DNA from: Homarus americanus
Taxonomy: Eukaryota; Arthropoda; Malacostraca; Decapoda; Nephropidae
Direction: 5' to 3'
NCBI RefSeq assembly: GCF_018991925.1
Contig: NW_024744357.1
Coordinates: forward strand, 2,014,492-2,078,491
DNA length: 64,000 nucleotides
Below the pieces are notes generated by a model. The model saw only the letters and a program-made list of their open reading frames with translations, did not search any database and was not told the DNA's origin. Both the position numbers and the translations under genes were made by a program. Each line of letters opens with the position of its first letter. Position 1 is the first letter of the stretch. Of this stretch, positions 24,199-38,689 are shown one piece after another.

Positions 24199-25274
24199 TA
24201 CAGTAGAATCCCAGTTATCCAGTATGGGGGCAACTGGCAGATTCAACTAACCTGCTCCAAAATTAAATAATAGCAATAATATAAACTCCTCCCAAATCAG
24301 CTAGAATCATAAGTTTGAATACCGCATGCAACGGGGATGAGTTGCCGTATTTGTTGCTATTATAAACAATAAAATAAATACATAGCATACTGTAAAATAC
24401 AATAGCACATATTTTGTGTAAAAAAAAATAGCTCCTTCCACACTCAATGCGATACAGTTCAGGCAGTCAACCAGCAGACTCACAGACGTGTGGCTGCCAC
24501 ACTGCCTGTGTGTATGCCTTGACGTCACATTGGAAGGGAACACAGCTATAGCCCAGTAACCCACAGCCTCAGTGCACATTCACTTCCCACACATATACAC
24601 ACTGATGCTCTTCATTTGTCTTATTTTATAGTTTTACATTATACTGTAATTTATTTATTTCTAAGCCACATTAGAGTATTGTAATGATTTTTCTACAACT
24701 TATGTATTTTCATTACGAGTAACAGAATACATATGAGGCCGGCAAGTATGGCAATGTAGTTATAGCCAAGGCCTTGGCTATAACTACCTCCACACATGTT
24801 CACTTCTCACTCATACACACACCCATGCTCTTCTTTTTCTTGTTTTGTATTAAATATTTTTTATTTCCAAGCCACATTTGAGTATTTGTAATGATTTTTT
24901 GACAACTTTTATAGTTTTATTGCAAGTAACAATAAATGTGGCAGCTGGGCTGGTGAGTCGGTGACATAGTTATAGCCTGCCACCTCCACACACACTCGGT
25001 TCTCACACATACGCACCCATGCTCTTAATTTTTTTTATTTATGGTTTTATACGGTATTATATTTTCTTTATATCTAAGCCAGATCGTTTATATAGAGTGG
25101 AATAAGTGTTAAAAAGTCCATTTTTCTGAGACATGAAATTATAAGGTCAGCCAATAGCACTATGCTTTGTAAGATTTATTGGGAACCTAAAATTGAGTTT
25201 CAACTAATCGGAAGATCTCTTTATTCGGCACCTCTCAATCCCTGTGGGTGCCGGATAACTGGGATTCTACTGTA
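24199..25274. mobile_element. TA-flanked inverted-repeat element with internal triplication (element e)
   Basis: The ends are perfect inverted repeats over 22 bases beginning TACAGTAGAATCCCAGTTAT; 1,076 bases. Inside, about 24583-25085, a segment of 150-200 bases occurs three times in degenerate form, each copy with CTCACACATA...CCCATGCTCTT...TTTATTTCTAAGCCA. A related, inverted stretch lies near 41060-41240. No transposase is readable. Confidence 0.9.
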
Positions 25275-26840
25275 TACACTGTATACAGAATATATATACT
25301 GTACTGTATATACAGTACTGTACTTTCCTCATCTCCTTTATACGGGCAGTCCTCGATTTGTGAAGGTTTGCTGTACGAATGGAAAAATATGGTTAAAAAA
25401 ATTATCTGTTGGTTTGATTTATGAATTAAAAATCCAAAGTTAAGAAAAGAATGAACACTTATCATTATTTTTGCCTAAGTAATAATAAAAATACGTTAAA
25501 ATAATGCTTTTTTTTTGACTACCGTCATGCTTATTTATTTCATTAACCTACCTTATTATTCTCTAACACTTGCAATGTTATTATATCTACAAGTGAGGTG
25601 TTCAGTGCCAGAAGGATGAGTCTGCCAGGGGTGGTAAAATCAATTTTCTGTATCTCCATTTTCTCTCATCCATGCTCTATCAGATGGACTGATTCTCAAA
25701 GCACCTTTGTTTGCCCATCTAGTGCATTTCTGCCATTGAAATAGTGGGTATATTGGTCATGTTCTTTCATCACACTGCGGTTCCTAGCATTCATGCCAGA
25801 GGGGCGAGCAGACACGACCATACGAGAGCCAGCAGCCAATCAGTGCCGCGCTACAGTTACTGAGCGTGTTGCATCCCTCCATCCCAAGGCAGTCTCGCGC
25901 GTTTGGTAAACAGTGAAGAAGCTTCTCTGTGTTTGTGCCTTATTTTTGCTATTTATGATGGCTGAAATCCATGTAAATAACTATAAAATGGACTATGAAC
26001 AACATATTAATTTTGCTATTAGGTTTTTAAAAGTATTTATTAATATTAGTTTGTATTTGTACTCACTGGATTTGCTAACATGTTGCAGTGTTCTTATTCT
26101 TTATCATAATTTGGGGTATGTGTCTCATTTAAAACTTTTATTATTACAATGTTTTGCTTTAAAGTAATAAACAAAAATAAGTACATTTGTACATTTTATT
26201 TTGTGCTATAGCTATTTATATTTGCACAAAATTTGAAGTGGTTATTCTCAAATTTTGAAATTAATGTGGTCGTCCTTCTGGTTCTAAACACCTCAAATAA
26301 ACTTTCAATGTGCCATTATTCTCCTACAATCACACTATAACTTACTCTTCAAACTCACTGGGGACAAGTAGACTTTCCTCTGTATTCTGTATTCTGAAAC
26401 TGCATATGCTAATTATGTACAGTAAAGGTGGAGCGTTGTAAAAGAAAATGTGGAATTTGGAAGTGAAGAAAGTTTTGGAAGTGTGGAATTACCAGTAACA
26501 CGTGAGAGAGCGTGAGTGTAGCAAGTGTAGCATCAGCTAACTGCCGGTAGTGATCACGCCATACAAGTGAAACAGCGGGAACTTAGGATGACACAATAAC
26601 TCATTATGGACTGAGCATGAATTTTTTTTTATTTTAAAGAACACATCTCCAATTATAGAATTGAAATTAATGTATTTATTACAATTATATAATGTAGAGT
26701 ACGGTATTTATTGCAGTATAGTTGTTGGCTTAGCATTTCATACTGTCTACTTTGTTTCAAACCTCATCTGATTTCCATAAGTACAGGTATAAAATTATTG
26801 CTGTACTGTACTGTACATCAGGTATTTCACTTATGTTTAC

Positions 26841-27134
26841 TACATGCAGTCCCTGAGTTATGAATGGGTTACATTCCTTGACCCTGTTCCTAAGTCAGTC
26901 TGTTTGTAAGTAGGAACAGTGTTAATTTTAAAGGTTAGCTTAGGTTAATGCACAACCCTGCCCCCCCAAAAAATAATAATAGTATCCCATACATACTAAA
27001 TAATGTATGGAAAGTGATGTTGAACAATAGAAAGTAATGTAAAAAATGGGATTTTAGTTACAGATTTTTGTGATAAATATACCGTTTTGGGGTCCCATTC
27101 GTAAGTGCAGGTTTTGTAACTTGGGCACTGCCGG
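26841..27134. mobile_element. Small inverted-repeat element (element g)
   Basis: Left TACATGCAGTCCCTGAGTTA faces an inverted right end CCGGCAGTGCCCAAGTTACA, giving the shared core GCAGTnCCnnAGTTA. About 290 bases, non-coding, MITE-sized. Ends are diverged, so the borders are approximate. Confidence 0.6.
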
Positions 27135-27568
27135 TTTTCACTTATAATTTTGTACACGACAATTTTTCTTTGAGGAATGCTTTATGGAATTTTTTATTTA
27201 TTTTTTTTTATTTTTTTTATTTATTTATTTATTTTATTTTTTTTGACAAACATGAGAGTTTATGGAAATTTGAGATCCGATTTATGAAAAATCTATTTAC
27301 ATTTTTTTTTCAGGAACGAAACTTTTTTTTTTGGTAAATATACTGTATTGGGGTTGATAAATTATGAGACACTTTTCAATGTTTTGTTTAGTTATGGAGA
27401 TAAAATAAAATATTTAAACTGGTTCAGACATTTAAGTTCAAAATCAGATCATTTGATTTTTATATTCTGAGTTGAATTAAATTTTTTTAATATATTTTTC
27501 TTATGATCTTTTAATTCATATCAAACTAAATTCCCTTACTAACAGATAAATCATTTGTACTTTCACAG

Positions 27569-27676
27569 GTCTTGCGATTGTTCCAGCCATCATGCAAATG
27601 GTGCTGCTGCCGGTGTGCCCGGAATCCCCGCGCTACCTGCTCATGTCTCGCCAGTTGGAAGACGAGGCACGCAGAG
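27569..27676 (+). CDS. Glut1: Glut1-like transporter, coding exon D (TM6 and PESPR loop)
   Basis: Completes a glycine codon (phase 1) and encodes the rest of TM6, LAIVPAIMQMVLLPVC, followed by PESPRYLLMSRQLEDEAR. PESPRYL is the invariant motif at the cytoplasmic end of TM6 in GLUT proteins and opens the large central cytoplasmic helical domain. The acceptor is TTTCACAG; the donor GAG/GTTAGT is followed at once by a (TC)n microsatellite at 27682-27706, unusually close to the splice site. Confidence 0.96.
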
Positions 27677-28808
27677 GTTAGTCTCTCTCTCTCTCTCTCT
27701 CTCTGTGTGAGAGTGTTAAGTCAATATTTTCATATTGTATAGAGCAGGATGACTCTTGCATCACCACCAATCACTATAATTACCACCAACACTCATCACC
27801 ACCAGTCACATTCACAACCACTAACTGGTGTTTACAGGATGCCAGCGCATTCAAACTGTGGTGGCGGCCTGTGGGCTAGCAGAATAAAGAGTTTCTCTAC
27901 ATATTAGTAACACTTACGGTACTGATTAGTTGTACTGTAAGTGGGGGGGGGGGTAATTATGTGTAATAATGACTGCTGCACTGACAGGTGTATTATGTAT
28001 GCATTATGGATATTCATTTTTTTTTTCTGGTAAAAACTTTACTTGGGTCACAAATATTCACTATAATATGCAGAAATAAATTATATAAACAGTGAGCATG
28101 TCAAGTAAGTTGAATACTACCAGGAAATTTTTTACATGAAGAGAGCGCTGGTAGTTGCGAGCGTTGATGGGTATGTGTCACTCTCATTAGCTGTAAAGAA
28201 GTCTGGCCGCTGTAGGCGAGTCCCAAGTGTTCCGTCCTGTAACTTCTGCCTTCTATTATGGATTTTCATCATTTTTTTTTTCTATTAAAAAATAACTCCA
28301 TGAGGGGACCAAAGAGTTTTATAATGAATCAGCTTTATGTGGGGTGGGACTAAATGGGGTATTACTCTAAATATTTGTGATAATTTGGATAAGAATAATC
28401 CGTTATTTTTTACATTAATGGACCTTAGTCTGTAATATATGAACCTAGTCCGAATGGGTCAGTGTGTTCATTAAAGCCTAGGTCCATTATAGACAGTGTC
28501 TGTTATATTGGGGGTTACCGGTACTGTAATTGTTGTAAAAGATCCTTCAGATGGCTGTAGATTCAAGGAGAATTTTTGTTCATTACAGGAAAACCCCTGA
28601 TAACCAGAGACTGTATTTCAGACAGACTTCATCATTTCTGCCAGAACATTATGACATCCAGATAGTCTCGCTTAAACATTTGACCCAAGTAGTTAACTGT
28701 GACTACTTCAATGAAAATTCAAGACATGAACCTCAATCGTCACTTAAGTCTGGTAATGAGAGAGATTTGATTAAGAGAATCTCATTAAAGAAAATATTAC
28801 TTTGTGTA

Positions 28809-28952
<144 letters not shown>

Positions 28953-28962
28953 TATACACACG

Positions 28963-30681
28963 CATGTATCCTCGATAATCTCGAGACCCGATAATCGCTG
29001 ATCTGGCTTATCACGGTGTCCTACTCAATTGTGACCACGTATACGCTTATCACTGATTGATCTGGGTTATCGCAGAATTATCATGGGATAGTGGCGGGTC
29101 TGCGAGAGAGAGCGGTAACAGTGACTGCCAAGAGATGGCAGCACAGCTAGTGGCGCCAGCTTCCAGTGACAGCATTTGTTTCCCTGCACTGTTTTGGTCG
29201 ATGTTTGAAGATGGTTTTCTGCTCCATGCTTGTTTTTGGTGCAATTTTTTTTTTACTTTTACTTACCCTCCACCATGGCACCTGTGAACAAGAAGAGTGT
29301 TAAGGTTCCTGATCCAGCCAAGCGATGAAGACGTGCATATTCTCTGGTTGAATGTTCCGATGTTCCCGACAAGGATAAGTATGCGCTTGGCTACACACTC
29401 ATTGCGTTTTACCACTTCCTTCCACTCCACTTCTAATCACCCCCACCTTTCTGCATTCTCACATCATAATTTTGTAATGGCCCTTGTTTCATAAACATAA
29501 GAATTATATAAATGGGTTAATTACATTTGATTTATATACTGAGTCATCCCCTGTAACTTTCCACTGGCTATGAGGTGACATGTTCAATGCGTGTGATAAG
29601 GTGTGCCCACGGGAAGCTGCGTCATACTATGCTGAGTAAAAGCATAAAGTAGCCGGCTCCTGGCCACCTAAAGCGGGCAGTAGCTTGATATCCTTGACTA
29701 GAGGAAGACGTTATTTGAGAGCCGCAGTGGATGGCTCCGTCTTCCCTCGAGGGAGGACGAAGTCCCAATTCCGTTCTCCCTCGATGGGTCACTACTCAAA
29801 GTCTCACTCACAAGCTAATTTTGAATGGACGTTGATTCACGTCTACTGTATTTACATAGACGCCGTCCCTTTCTCACTACACTCATAAATAGTGGAACTT
29901 ACAGTTGATCTTCACTCAGGAATTATACAAATAATACTTTTTAATAAATGAAGAAACTTCAATTGGGTTTCGTTTCTAAAGCCCAATATAATATACATGA
30001 ACCAACCTGGTTAACATTGGAATTAACCAGCCGGTTCAATTTGAAATTTATGTAACATATTGTGGAAGGAATACGACGTTGTTCATGATAGTTCTTGCAC
30101 TCAATTTTGTGGGTAGACTTCAGCTGTTCAGTTGTATCTGGCAGTGCATTAGCCAGCGTTACCAAGCAAACCGATTGATGCATCATCTCACCACTTACCA
30201 CAATTTTCCCCTCCACCACCAGCTGTATGATCACCACCATCACAACACTACCTCTATTATCACCACCTTAATCATAATTTCAGTGATGGATTTGCTTTAG
30301 ACCAGAGCAGATTAGCATGATGTCCACTGCACGATATCACACCCACTTCCCAGTTTCCTCCTTCCCTCCCACCCAGTGTCTCACTGACACTTTGCCTCTC
30401 ATTCCACTACAGTATGACTGTCATTCATAATACAATATTGTACAGTACTGTACATTGTTTACTTGTTATTCTTTAATGACAAAAGATATGTTACTCGTAT
30501 TATATCTTTTAGTGTACCTTCACATTTTTGGAGGTATAATTTTGTCATTTAGGGGATGCATTTTTGGGGTTGTGGGATGAAACTAATTTTTCCCATATGT
30601 TATGTGCTTCGATATGTACAGTGTTTCTTATAACGGTAGTTTTCTGTAACCTAACCCCCGCGATTATCAAGGATGCATGTA
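28963..30681 (+). mobile_element. Tigger-like DNA transposon remnant (element q)
   Basis: Inverted ends ATGTATCCTCGATAATCTCG and, from the right in reverse complement, ATGCATCCTTGATAATCGCG; about 1.7 kb. An ATG in good start context (CACCATGG) at 29275 opens a basic peptide, MAPVNKKSVKVPDPAKR, then hits TGA and continues RRAYSLVECSD. This resembles the basic N-terminus of Tigger-type transposases. I see no catalytic domain. Borders and family are inference from ends and this peptide. Confidence 0.6.
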
Positions 30682-31031
30682 TAGCATGAAACAAAGTGAC
30701 TGATATACTGTACTTCCAGCAATAATTGTGAATTATTTAATGAACACTTTAAGTGGCCTTTACTTTTTGAATCTCGACTGTTCATCCCATAACCATACTA
30801 ATTCAGGGGTTATAACACGTTGGATGTCCATTAATGTAAGTTGTTTTATATACATATATGGAGAGAGAAAATAGATTGATAATCTCATTCAAGGCACGGG
30901 ACACATTAGGTATACCTGTTAACAGTTTTAGTGATCTTGGGTTTTATGAAAAGATGTTTTCTGTCATTGCAGAAGGACCAAGACCTATCCATTTATCAAG
31001 CTATCCATAATATTAACTTTTAACTCTACAG

Positions 31032-31219
31032 CCCTGCGGAGACTACGAGCATCGACCCACGTAGAGGAAGATATTGAAGAGATGAGAGCGGAGGAAGCAG
31101 CTAGTCAGTCGGAGGCTCACATGACTGTGTTCCAGCTGGTGCGGTCATCATCTCTCCGCATGCCGTTGACTATTGGTGTTGTGATGCAACTCTCTCAGCA
31201 GTTGTCTGGCATTAATGCG
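31032..31219 (+). CDS. Glut1: Glut1-like transporter, coding exon E (central loop and TM7)
   Basis: Completes an alanine codon (phase 1) and reads LRRLRASTHVEEDIEEMRAE, the charged cytoplasmic helices between TM6 and TM7, then MTVFQLVRSSSLRMPLTIGV and VMQLSQQLSGINA in TM7. QQLSGIN carries the QLS selectivity motif of glucose-type class I carriers and the glutamine/asparagine residues that bind glucose in human GLUT1. The acceptor is CTCTACAG; the donor GCG/GTGAGT leaves phase 0 in the middle of the QQLSGINA-V-YYST motif, which is completed by the next exon 20.8 kb away. Confidence 0.96.
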
Positions 31220-32275
31220 GTGAGTAGACATACGGGACTGTGTTTATTGATATTTAAACTTGGTAATGGTAATAGAAGATATCTGTATTGCTGATGTAAG
31301 ACTGAGTATTCATCAATAACAATACAGTTTTCTCTAACCTCAACTAATTTAGAAGGGGTTTAGAATATATTCAAATACTTTTCTATGTAGACATGTCATA
31401 TTATCATATTAAGTGACTTGAATAAATTGTAAGCAATGGATGAGATAGGAATATCTCTTATGAATTGACCTGTGGGTAAAATTTTAAAGAAACACATACA
31501 TGTGACCAAAGTAGTGTGATTATACCATAAACATGTCAAAAGGTAGAGGACAAAAATGCATACAAAATCACACTATGAAGCAGAGAGTGAACTGTCGAGC
31601 TTTCCGCAGAAAATACACATTTGTAGGTTTCTTAAATTCTGTAGAAGCTGGTGCCTACAACTTATCAGTTGTATAAGAAACTGCAAAAGTATATTTTTAC
31701 AGGACTCCCCTCAGTTGGACACCCTCTGTCTCATAGTATGGTTTTGTGTGCATTTTTGGTCATTTACTGTCAGCAAGAACTTTATCTAAATGATAGTTTT
31801 CAATACTTGAACATTGCCAGTTGGTAAGTGTTTTCCTTATATTTGTAATATATTGTACAGTGGCAGACATGTTTGAGTGATTTGTTTCTGTTGGTTACCT
31901 AATTTATTCTCATGCTCTACATGATTTTTTTAACTAAACGTACTGTAATTGTCCAGACAGTATGTAGGCCTGCATGGGGGTTTCTGTTCCATGCATGGAT
32001 TTTAAGTCAATTCATGAAGTACTGTAACTACAGTTAGTCATAGGCAGTAAGTAGGAGAAGTAATGCTTTATTCCTGTATATAGTTTAGTTGCTCCACACA
32101 AATTAACATCAAACATAACAAGTAATACCTAAGATTACTTCACTCTAACATGCTACTAGAGATTTGCAAAAATTAAATGAAATTGATCATGAAATCGATA
32201 TCAGGGACTTTCTAAATTAAGTTGTACATACAACCATACATACAAGTACTGTATATATACCTATGTATGTAATTC

Positions 32276-32395
<120 letters not shown>

Positions 32396-33522
32396 TAAAA
32401 TATGGTTGTACATCATAAGAACTAGAAACACTATGTTAAATAAAAAGTCATCATACAGTGGTGTCAACAGCTGCTGTTGCACACACACTACAGTATATTG
32501 TAGGGGATGACTGACAATAAAAGTCCAAAATATTCCAGTCCCTTTTGAGGTAAAAGTTTTGCAACCTTTAGGGATATAGAATATTGATGTTGAACCCCAA
32601 GCACCAGATGAGATGAGTAACACTGCCTGAACACTTGTTGTGAGCTGTTCCTTTGCTCGGTCATATGTCAAACATGTCGTTGCTTATGTGGAATTATGAG
32701 TAAATGACTAAAAAAGCAGCTTTGTCATATGGAATAACGTGACATTAGATAATTGCACATGTGATGCGGTTCTGCAGTTTTCTCATGTCTTATGAAAAGT
32801 TGTAGGCACCAACATTTCATAGATGGAAGAGTACTGGAAAACTTGTCTTGATTATGGGCAAATATTTAATTAGCAATAATTGTTCCATTAATTGTGATGT
32901 ACAGCGTGCATTATGGTGTACAACATGTGGTCTGTTTTAGTGGTCATTTACCCAATTTGTTTAGGAATAACAAGAATATGTCTAGATACAGCTTTTAAGA
33001 CTCGATGGCAGCTCTTGACCTAGTATGTGTTATTGCACTTACTACATACGGCTATACATGGTTAGAGTATAAAATGTGTACAAGCACATAAATCAGAGCT
33101 AAATTTTATCTTAAATATTTAAATAAATAAATAGTTTAACGTACAAGTATTTATAAATAACAGATTTTAATATGGGTTGTCTGATGAAAAAGCCATAAAC
33201 ATATACAGTACAGTATGCTCACTTACTGGACACCTACTACATTGTAAGGTATCCAGGTATGCCTTGGAGATATTGAAATATGAAGTGTTGTCATTACTCT
33301 GCACACCCTTTAAAAAGATAAGTATTTTTTTATTCAAATTAACAAAATGTATATTTTATATAGTTTTTATTTTTATTTGCAGCTAAGGCTTTAAAATATT
33401 TTCAGTAAGAAGAAAATGCCAAACAGCTATAGCTTATTAAAACTTAAACAGATGTATAAAACAATATAATCAGTTTGGAACATTGAGCAAAGATATTAGC
33501 TGACTGATAAATAATATGTACA

Positions 33523-33526
<4 letters not shown>

Positions 33527-33585
<59 letters not shown>
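33527..33585. repeat. (TA)n microsatellite
   Basis: About 58 bases of alternating TA. Confidence 0.96.
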
Positions 33586-33587
<2 letters not shown>

Positions 33588-34298
33588 GTGAAGAAAGTTA
33601 TAATTGAAGAGGTAGACTCTCATTCAGCAAGGTGGGGGAAGGCTTCATATCTCACACATTTCTACCTTTGTTTTTATTTCATAAAGTACATGTAGTCATA
33701 TCTGGAGCAAGCATAAGCTGCTTGATATTTATAGTAATGATTTATAATATTCATTCGGTACCTGGAAGTATAATGAGCTTTGAAAATGTCACTTTACAAG
33801 AAATTTAAATCTTTTGATATGTTGTGACAGTATATACAAAGTTGCCTCTGGTAGCCTTGTCATGGAAAACGTCTATACAGTACTTACTGTTGACTACGTC
33901 ATGTATTACAATATATCAATTTATTAATCATGTCATTAATATAAAAGATTAATATGGTCTGCTATATGAAGTGGCAGTTGATATGGTAAATGTTTATATG
34001 AAAGTCAAGTTTACTGTTATGACTGACTGATAGACTCTGCCAAGTAGTTGGGACGCGCTCTCACTGTTGCAGAGTAAAAGAGTCGTGCCTAACACAGAGG
34101 AGTATTAAGTGTGGTTAACGTTGGTGTTACAGTAGGTGTTTGCATGGTCTCCTCAAGGGTAATGAAGGGTAAATCATCAAAAGTGTTTATGATGGAGAAC
34201 TGATTACCACCTGTGTCAACACTTGTGCCCCTTAACATTTATTTTTGGAAGGCCTCAAAGTTCTTTCTTAATTTTTTTTAAGTTTTATAACTAGCAAA

Positions 34299-34373
34299 TT
34301 GTGTGTGTGTGTGTGCGTGTGTGTGTGCACACACACACATGCACACACATACATGTACTGTACAGTACATGTA
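34299..34373. repeat. GT-to-CA inverted tract with a 24-base perfect palindrome
   Basis: A GT run turns into a CA run at GTGTGCACAC, so the tract can fold on itself. Just after it, 34350-34373 is a perfect palindrome with half-arm TACATGTACTGT. Confidence 0.93.
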
Positions 34374-34402
34374 TACAGATGCATGCAGCATGAGGAAACA
34401 AA

Positions 34403-34661
<259 letters not shown>

Positions 34662-35097
34662 CAAAATGTTTACATATACTCTTACAAATTTTGTTTGAGT
34701 GCTAGAAAAATTTAACAAAAGATACTTACACCTTTGTTTAGACAACTTCTTTCAAATAGTTACAGTATTGTTATTGGTTCATGCACAGTGACGACTCACT
34801 TGGTGTTCCTCTTCCATATCCTCAAGATTGATGCTTATGTATGGTACAGTTACTGTAATCTTATTTCTGTCTCTTTTGTAGTCTGTTTACTTCTGCTTGT
34901 CCACCAATGTGTCTTGGTTAAGTCTTGTCAAGTGAGCCATCTTTATTTTCTTTTGGTGTATTTTTTATACATTGTCAGGAGGTGAGAAACTGGCTCTTTT
35001 GTTTGATGATAAAAGCTTTATGTTGTAGTAGTTGTTGTTGAGTCTTCAAGGTGTAGGTAGTTATGATGGGAAGCACTAATCACTGGACTTGTACCTC

Positions 35098-35195
35098 AAA
35101 CCTAATCTAGCCTAACCTAACCTAGCTTAACCTATCCTGGTCTGACATTACATTACATTGCCTAACCTAACCTAACCTAACCTATCTTTCCCAAC
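35098..35195 (-). repeat. Interstitial CCTAA (TTAGG) units
   Basis: Several CCTAACCTAA runs, the best at about 35161-35182, followed by a further 250 bases of degenerate AACCTAA words. Confidence 0.75.
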
Positions 35196-37779
35196 TTAAG
35201 TTACCCTAATCCACTCATTATAATTTAACACACTCAAACAACCTGACCAAATATACTGCTATTTTAAACTGACCGAACAAAATCTGAGAATCTAATCCAG
35301 CCTTACCAGATCTAATCTGTCTGTACCTAACCAAACCTAAATTAACATAATAAAACCAAACCAAATATAATATTTTAATCTAACCCAGTTTAGCCTAATC
35401 TAATCTCATTTCACTTATCCTTAACCCAACCTATGATTGTAGTATAAAAATTCAGAGCCAAGTCCAAGGGTTAGTTTTGCCTCCTTTTTTTTCTCTCTCT
35501 TGTTTCCTCTTTCATTCTTCAGAGTAGGAAGCTTTGGTCGCTCAAGTTTTAGTTCACAGTTTTGCATGACCTCCAGGTGGGAAACATCTCATACAGTATT
35601 GATATCCAGATAGTGTTTTATAAGTACTGTAGGTGTTATTGCCCATTATTTTTTTTTATAACATTTTTTATAACTAATTTTATAAAATAATTTTTCCTAG
35701 CTTAAAAGGTATTAAATTTGTTCTGCAAGTGTCATTCTAGCAAAAGCTAGTGTCTGTTACACCATTCCTCTCTGGTGGCAGCCTGTGCTTGAGAAGTGTT
35801 AGCTTACCTCTGGGTACTGACATAGCAAGTGACTTGTTCACCTTGTTCAGAAAACTGACAGTAGCTCTTTTTTGGTAAATTAGTAAATATGCTACAATCA
35901 ACTGTTTATTTTGTGTTACACAATTCGGTAGTTATGTTGCTTTCTTCCAAACTAGAAAAGTCATCCAGTAATGGGGCAGTAACAAGTGACCATTTCTGTG
36001 TATATTCCTCAACATGCAGTTTAACATAGGTCAAACTGATGATAGTTATAGATCACTGCAGGACTAGATGGCTGATTTCGTGTTGATATAGTACAGCATA
36101 TGATCAAAGTTTCTCAGCACCGACTTTTAGAAAATTGCCAGATTTAAAAAGTTGAGAGTTTTGAATAACATTTCATATAATAATGGGTATACTATTAGCT
36201 GTTATAAATGACACATTTTGGAAGTTGAAAATTTTGTGTAGCACTTTATATAAATGAAGCATTTTAATGAATGAAACCAGAACAATTTATGATAATATGT
36301 TAAAGTTCCTCTGAAAGAAATTGTTGCCCTTGAAAACAAAATACAGAGGTTGATAGAGTAATGTTCTTGGTGATGATGAAACTCATAGTTTGAGTAACTT
36401 TATCACTGGTTGTGTAAAAGAAGATTGTGAAAGAAACTCAGTAGCTCAGTGTCCTTGGTGGCACAGCAGCAAGAGGTGGACAAACTGAAAGAGTGTGTGT
36501 GTGTGAAAGAATAATTTGAGTTTATTGTAGTCGTTCACATTGTATTCTAAAAGCAGCTCGTTCTCCAAAGGCTGTAAATATATAGATAAGGAATATGCCT
36601 TGTCTTTCTTATCATTGGCTGAAAGTTAAGATTAATATCCAGGTACACTGCTGATAAGTGGAGAAACATCCAGATAGCCAAGTGCATGTAATTAGTCAGT
36701 AATTGTAGATGACAATGTGATGGGTCGATGGATCAGTCTGTTGGTCAACCATCTCTTGTCTGGACCATAACTCTTGTACACCGCTGATGATTTAATGAAA
36801 CTTCACCTGAATATATGTCAAGACCATACAATATTCAGAACACTAAATACAGTATAAGCCAAAGGTCAAAGTTTTTTAACAGGCAATATGTACTGTGTGA
36901 CCCTTGTTATTATACACTGTAGATATTCTTGTTCAAGTTGTTTACCAAATGGGAAATTGAATTTGTTTTGTGGCTGAATGGGTGCAGATATTTGTCAGAC
37001 TTAAAGATTTGACATTCTTTGAATAGTTGTAGGCACCAACTGTTCATGAAATGCCATAACTTAATGTTTACAATGTTGCTAGAAAGGATTAATATTTGTA
37101 GTGATTTCTTCTTTTGACAAGAACTTTTTCATCTCATTGAATGTTATTTCCTAAAATATATGGAGCATTCACATGCATAGTGTGTGTGTTGTTTTCAGTT
37201 TGTGTCAATCATTTAAGAAAAGCTTTCATATAGGACTTCATTACACCTTCTACATCAATCAGATACATATTGAATATGTTCACCTCCATTTTTTTTCATC
37301 ACAATTTTTAGTTGTATCGCCAGTTCTGTGAACATCAATTTTGACTCACTGATTCCTTTATGTACGAAGAAAACTTTTCACTCGCCCTGTGCCACCTGAA
37401 CCCCACTGCTCACTAAGTGGTCATGATATACTCTCTGAGGGCCACTTGACCATGAGATCAACCCTCAGGCATGTATTTCATTGTCTGTGGTAAATCTTTC
37501 TTGTCCTGGAACTCTTCCTTAAAAATCCACTGAGGGTGTGTCCCTGCTTACCTTGTTTACTTAGTGGCCACCAACTCTAGTAGTGGTCTAGTCAGGGGAA
37601 GGGAACCTGTCTTGTTAGTCCAAGTCACAAAGCCTTTAGCAAACCTAGGTACTTGAGATGTATTTGTTCAGGAATGATTCTAGTCACCTTGTATTGCCAT
37701 TTTGATAATTGAGAATACAGTTTCAGAAGTATCTCATCCTTTTCCCTCAACTCACTTGATGGTTCAGTTCTCTCATGTT

Positions 37780-37910
37780 CTCAGGAGAAGGTAAACCCGG
37801 CTTTTTTCAGGCTTTGAGAGAGTCGACTCGTTACCCGGAAATCTCTCATTCCCGAAGTGCTCTGCACCAATTGTTCCGGCTAATGGAGATTTCACGTATT
37901 GCATGTATTA
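37780..37910 (+). repeat. Partial copy of element k
   Basis: Shares GAGAGAGTCG-CTCGTTACCC and CCGAAGTGCTCTGCACCAAT with 44163-44217, followed by TGTTCC-GCTAA. Only the right part of the element is present. Confidence 0.75.
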
Positions 37911-38689
37911 TTATAGCTGTGCTTAAGCTATCAGCACACAGATCAGTTAGCACTTAGTTGGTATGTAATTGAAGTTAACAACAGATTTCCCCAGGAGACT
38001 GTTTTTTGGGTCCGCAGAAGTAAACACTTTGTGAAGATTAACTTTTGGATTTATTTATGTTTTGTCACATTATTGTTAGTATGACTGGATACACAGTGTA
38101 TACATGTGGATATTTTAATTCCTGTAAGAGGTTTCCCATCATCAAAGCTGGTAAAATATCGAGGTACGTGTACAGTACATTGTGTTAGATTTATACAGTA
38201 TGTGATAAGATTGTGAATTGAATTAGTCCCCATTATTTTTCAGTTACACTTGTACTGTACATTTGCATTCAGCTTGTTAATATGTTTTTAGTTCTTGAAG
38301 TTCAAGAATCAATCAATACTGTACAATAAATCCAACACAGAATATATGTTAATGTTTGTTTAGGTTCCTCCTCTTGCTACACGTTGTACTCCTGGTAGAG
38401 AATATGGGAAACAGGAAGTGTTACCTCAGTCTTCCTTTCATCTACTTATACAACATTTTTCCATTTTCAATAACTTGAGAAAAACTTCATTGATCAGAAT
38501 GAAGTTTGTTGTCCAGCCTCATATCATGAATATTTAGACAAAGTTTGATAATAATCAGCATCTTCTGTAATGTTTCCTGTTTGACATAGAAATGTTGATG
38601 GTTGCAGACATCATCATTGTTGATTGTAAAACCTTCACTGGTATATCATCTTAGCACCTGAATTTTTTCTTTCATGCCATGTAAAACTA

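Larger units (their letters stand above)
23835..27568 (+). other. Intron of the Glut1-like gene, 3.7 kb
   Basis: Contains element e, a likely left end of another element at 25341 (TACGGGCAGTCCTCGATTTG; no partner found), and element g. 27184-27245 is a T-rich tract. No coding sequence recognised. Confidence 0.8.
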
